Shown here piece by piece: positions 14,899 through 18,202 of a stretch of 18,202 nt of DNA; positions within the stretch are counted from its first letter, which is position 1, and each line of letters starts with the position of its first letter. Origin of the DNA: CAYLYM01 sp964387645 (GTDB lineage: Bacteria; Calditrichota; Calditrichia; RBG-13-44-9); contig CAYLYM010000078.1 in assembly GCA_964387645.1 (NCBI GenBank), forward strand, positions 1 through 18,202, given 5' to 3'. The translations under genes were made by a program, and so were the position numbers. The notes below the pieces were generated by a model. That model saw only the letters and a program-made list of their open reading frames with translations, ran no database searches and had not been told where the DNA came from.

Positions 14899-16629
14899 TC
14901 ATTGGACACTCTCAATTTCTTCCTCAAGCAGTTGTTTCTCGTATATTCTTGCATACAAACCATTCTCCGCTATTAATTGTTGGTGTGTTCCATATTCAAT
15001 GATTTCCCCGTCGTCCATTACAGCAATCTTATCAGCATTTTGTAAAGTACTAATGCGGTGTGAGATAAGTATAACAGTTTTATCCGGGAAGACCTTTTTC
15101 AAGTTATTCAGAATATTTTCCTCTGTAAAAGTATCGAGTGCCGAGAAAGCATCATCCAGGATCAATATTTTAGGATTTTTCAAAATAGCCCGGGCGATAG
15201 AAACACGTTGTTTTTGTCCACCAGAGAGATTTATGCCACGTTCACCCAAAAGCGAGTCATAATCTTCTGGAAATTCCATAATTTCATCATGTACTGATGC
15301 AATTTTTGCAGCTTGAATAACTTCTTCTCGAGTTGCACTGTGTTTTCCGAAGGTGATGTTATTATGAATGGTGTCCGAGAAAAGAAATGTATCCTGAGCG
15401 ACAAACCCAATGGCCTGTCTTAAACTTTTTATATCATATTCATTGATATCTTTCCCATCAATGTAAAGCATCCCATCATCCAGTTGATAAAGATGGGGAA
15501 TTAACCGAACTAAAGTCGTTTTTCCACTTCCAGTTGGACCAAGAATTCCCAGTGTTTGATGCGGCGAAACATGGAGATTGATGTTTTTCAAAACAATTTT
15601 ATTAAAATCATACCCAAAAGATAAATTCCGAAATTCGATCTCGCCCCGAACCCTCTCTGGTTGTAAAATATATGGGCCGGAACAAATATCCGGATCGGCA
15701 TCTAAAATTTGCCGGATTCTCTTCATAGATGCAGCTCCTTGTTGATATAAACCAATAACCCAGCCCAGAGCGATGGATGGCCAAATTAAAATCCCCAGGT
15801 AGAGCATAAAAGCTATAAATTCACCAATGGAAATTTTATTATCTATGATTAATTTACCACCACCAACAAGAACCAACAATGTTGCCACACCGATTATGAA
15901 CATCAAGCTGGGGTGGAATGCCGCATACACCCTGGCAAAACTTAAGTTTTTTTTAACATAATCCTGGTTTAACTCTCTGAAACGCTCTTTTTGATCTTCT
16001 TCGCGCACAAAAGACTTGATCACTGAAATTCCTGAAAGATTCTCCTGAACGAATGTGCTAATACGCGCTAATTGGGCCTGAATTTTTTCATATCTTTTAT
16101 TGATGGCCTTCCCGAATTTATTAACCAGTATCGCCATCATCGGGAAGGGAATGAGTGCTAAAAAGGTTAATTGAGAACTGATAATAAACATCATGGGCAG
16201 AACAAAAAGAAAGGCTACAATGGTGTTTATAGAATAAGCTATACCCGGACCCAGTACCGAGCGTACGGCATTAATATCGTTGGTTGTCCGACTCATGATG
16301 TCACCAGTTGGCATTCGATTGTAAAATGCTGGTGGTTGTTGTTCTAATTTCCAAAAAAGATCATTACGTAAGTCATATTCAATCTCTCTCGATGCAACAA
16401 TTATCGTTCTCCTCATAAGGAAAAGGAATATTCCCTGAACAAGAGAGACCAGAACGATAAGAATGGCATGGTATTGTATCTGTGATAAATCAAAATCAGT
16501 TTTCAGTGTGTCGATGGCGTGTTGTACAACCCTGGGGTTAATTATCTTAAAGAAATTTGTGAGGACAACAAAGACCGACCCGAGTAAAAATTTCAGGCGG
16601 TAACGGAATATGTATTCTTTAAGATACAA
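14899..16629 (-). CDS. ABC exporter half-transporter (MsbA/heterodimer type)
   Basis: This inner-membrane exporter of 576 residues fuses a six-helix type IV ABC membrane domain (about 1-310) to a nucleotide-binding domain (about 328-576). The NBD has Walker A GPTGSGKT (364-371), Q-loop Gln412, signature LSGGQ (468-472), Walker B ILILDD (488-493) and H-loop His524. The usual catalytic Glu after Walker B is Asp493 (LDDAFSALD). That is typical of the degenerate subunit of heterodimeric exporters, so a partner may be encoded elsewhere; none is adjacent. The substrate (lipid or drug) is unknown. The first conventional start in frame is TTG at 16629, 18 bases after the SD AGGAGGG (16654-16648). The SD fits better with AUA at 16641 (see findings), giving an N-terminus like MKILLYLKEYIF. 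Confidence 0.93.
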   Translation of the reverse strand: MYLKEYIFRYRLKFLLGSVFVVLTNFFKIINPRVVQHAIDTLKTDFDLSQIQYHAILIVLVSLVQGIFLFLMRRTIIVASREIEYDLRNDLFWKLEQQPPAFYNRMPTGDIMSRTTNDINAVRSVLGPGIAYSINTIVAFLFVLPMMFIISSQLTFLALIPFPMMAILVNKFGKAINKRYEKIQAQLARISTFVQENLSGISVIKSFVREEDQKERFRELNQDYVKKNLSFARVYAAFHPSLMFIIGVATLLVLVGGGKLIIDNKISIGEFIAFMLYLGILIWPSIALGWVIGLYQQGAASMKRIRQILDADPDICSGPYILQPERVRGEIEFRNLSFGYDFNKIVLKNINLHVSPHQTLGILGPTGSGKTTLVRLIPHLYQLDDGMLYIDGKDINEYDIKSLRQAIGFVAQDTFLFSDTIHNNITFGKHSATREEVIQAAKIASVHDEIMEFPEDYDSLLGERGINLSGGQKQRVSIARAILKNPKILILDDAFSALDTFTEENILNNLKKVFPDKTVILISHRISTLQNADKIAVMDDGEIIEYGTHQQLIAENGLYARIYEKQLLEEEIESVQ

Positions 16630-16647
16630 TAAAATCTTTATTTTTTA

Positions 16648-16654
16648 CCCTCCT
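16648..16654 (-). promoter_or_regulatory. Shine-Dalgarno site of the ABC exporter, misplaced for the TTG start
   Basis: AGGAGGG on the minus strand is 6 bases from an in-frame ATA (16641-16639), 12 from ATT (16635-16633) and 18 from TTG (16629-16627). An in-frame TAA at 16647-16645 excludes any start further upstream. Confidence 0.75.
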
Positions 16655-16833
16655 GAATAAGTTAAATTAAATTTAAAGTTAAAATTCCATCAGAAAAACT
16701 AATTAAATTTCTAACAAATGAAGAATGATCATACTTGATTTTTTTTTCTTAAAATTAAAATCTAATTTTTAAAAATATTTGTTTATTTTTATTAGTGGAG
16801 TGATGTATTTTAACTGAAAAAATAGAGAATGCA

Positions 16834-18162
16834 ATGGATGATTTGAAAATTTACGCCCAGAAGATTATTCAATCGGCTATTAATGCAGTTAAACCAGATT
16901 TATTAATTCAAAGAAGGGTTAGATTGGAAGGAGACAATCTGATCATCGGTGATCGGATTTTTAATTTAAGCGCCTATAAGAATATCTATGTGATAGGTGC
17001 CGGAAAAGCTTCCGCTTGGATGGGACTGGAGATTGAAAAAATTTTGAGAGATCGTATTAAAGCTGGAGTTATTACGGTAAAATACGGACATAAAGCACCG
17101 ACAAAAATAATCCAAATTCTGGAGGCCGGGCATCCGGTAATAGATCAGAACAGTCTGGAGGGCACGGAAAAGGTTTTAGAACTTGTTGAAAAAGCCGGTT
17201 TTGAGGATCTGGTCATTTGTTTGATTTCGGGAGGTGGATCAGCACTATTAGAAAAATTACCGGTGGGCATTTTACTTGATGATCTTCAGATTGTTTTCAA
17301 ATCTTTATTGAATTGTGGAGCAAATATTGAGGAAATAAACATCGTTCGAAAACATCTTTCATTAGTTAAAGGAGGGCAGTTGGCCAGAGCCATTGCGCCA
17401 GCCCATTGTATCAGTCTAATTCTTTCTGATGTTATTGGAGATCCCTTAGAATCCATTGCGTCAGGACCCACCGCAGCGGATAAATCCACATTTTCCGATG
17501 CCTGGAATGTAATAAAAAAATATGACTTAGAAAACAACTTACCTTCTGCGATTCATAATTACTTACAAATGGGAGTTGCAGGCAAAAAGCCAGAAACAGT
17601 TAAACCTGGAGATCCCATCCTTGAGCGGGTTGAAAATATAATTTTAGGCAACAATTGGGAAGCATTGATTTCTGCTAAACAAACAGCCGAAGAGTTAGGT
17701 TTTAATACGTTAATTTTAACGAGCCGTGTTCAGGGTGAAGCCCGGGAGGTGGCCAGGGTTTTAACGGCCATTGTAAAAGAAATTCAAACCCGAAATGTTC
17801 CTCTGCCAAAACCAGCATGTGTGCTATTAGGCGGAGAGACAACCGTGACGATAAAAGGAAAGGGTTTAGGTGGAAGAAATCAGGAACTGGCTCTGGCTGC
17901 TCTGATTGAGATGAAAGAAACGACAGGTCCCTATATTATTGTCAGTTGTGGTACGGATGGAACGGATGGTCCAACAGATGCCGCCGGGGGTTGGGCCACT
18001 CCGGGTATATGGGAAAAAGCCCGCGAGTTCCAACTCAATCCATTGGAATATCTGAACAACAATGATTCCTACAACTTTCTTAAACAGACGGGTGGCCTGA
18101 TTCAAACCGGACCCACCGGAACAAATGTGATGGATATTATTTTTGCGTTGGTGTCAGAGTAA
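16834..18162 (+). CDS. glycerate 2-kinase (GckA/TtuD type, MOFRL family)
   Basis: This 442-residue cytoplasmic enzyme phosphorylates D-glycerate with ATP to 2-phosphoglycerate, which enters lower glycolysis. The N-terminal DUF4147 domain (about 1-280) has VIGAGKASAWMG (53-64), LISGGGSALLE (130-140, phosphate-binding Gly loop), HLSLVKGGQLA (174-184), LSDVIGDP (197-204) and IASGPTAADKSTF (208-220). The C-terminal MOFRL domain follows, with LGGETTVTIKGKGLGGRNQELALA (332-355) and SCGTDGTDGPTDAAG (371-385). Length and motif order match complete family members. Three ATGs lie close together (16829, 16834, 16838) and only 16834 is in frame; the SD is weak (AGAGA). It runs divergently from the ABC exporter across about 200 AT-rich bases. 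A role in serine-glyoxylate, glucarate or hydroxypyruvate metabolism is possible. Confidence 0.93.
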   Translation: MDDLKIYAQKIIQSAINAVKPDLLIQRRVRLEGDNLIIGDRIFNLSAYKNIYVIGAGKASAWMGLEIEKILRDRIKAGVITVKYGHKAPTKIIQILEAGHPVIDQNSLEGTEKVLELVEKAGFEDLVICLISGGGSALLEKLPVGILLDDLQIVFKSLLNCGANIEEINIVRKHLSLVKGGQLARAIAPAHCISLILSDVIGDPLESIASGPTAADKSTFSDAWNVIKKYDLENNLPSAIHNYLQMGVAGKKPETVKPGDPILERVENIILGNNWEALISAKQTAEELGFNTLILTSRVQGEAREVARVLTAIVKEIQTRNVPLPKPACVLLGGETTVTIKGKGLGGRNQELALAALIEMKETTGPYIIVSCGTDGTDGPTDAAGGWATPGIWEKAREFQLNPLEYLNNNDSYNFLKQTGGLIQTGPTGTNVMDIIFALVSE

Positions 18163-18202
18163 AATGTAAGCTGATCTAAAGTTTCCCGAGGATAAATTTT
18201 GA

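Overview
The window looks like chromosomal DNA of a low-GC Gram-negative bacterium of the FCB group, with Calditrichota, KSB1 or Ignavibacteria-like lineages as the best guess. The reasons are a secreted protein ending in a type IX secretion (Por) sorting domain, several lipoprotein and Tat signal peptides, many starts without a Shine-Dalgarno sequence, and very AT-rich spacers. The lineage is an inference. No phage, CRISPR or plasmid genes are seen.

Layout. Positions 1-546 are an AT-rich spacer. Positions 547-5013 (+) hold an SdpI-family membrane protein, a clan GH-A (GH5-like) lipoprotein, a Tat-exported sulfatase and an aldo/keto reductase. The last three fit extracellular breakdown of a (possibly sulfated) glycan, and the part sampled is GC-richer than the rest. 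A REPIN-like nested hairpin follows the sulfatase and a perfect 14-bp hairpin follows the reductase. Positions 5684-6436 encode a small T9SS-type secreted protein. Positions 6453-7440 contain a truncated 15-codon ORF with a strong SD, then a decayed DDE transposase on the minus strand with three in-frame stops. Next is a minus-strand parvulin-type (PpiC) lipoprotein foldase (7471-8487).

Positions 9215-12941 form a compact plus-strand operon: exported TPR protein, MscS channel, a 519-residue tandem ThyX-like protein and an FmdB-type zinc ribbon. It is closed by a strong terminator overlapping the last codons. A 583-bp convergent spacer with 11-bp iterons separates it from minus-strand dapD (lysine/diaminopimelate synthesis), tRNA-Val(UAC) with its own terminator, a small membrane protein and an ABC exporter half-transporter. 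A type-2 glycerate kinase (MOFRL family) runs divergently at the right end.

The most interesting object is the tandem ThyX-like protein. Its two domains keep complementary halves of the ThyX active-site motifs: the first keeps the dUMP-binding part, the second keeps the RHR flavin part and the second catalytic arginine region. Next in interest are the ABC exporter, whose best SD-placed start codon is AUA, and the iteron array in a convergent spacer.
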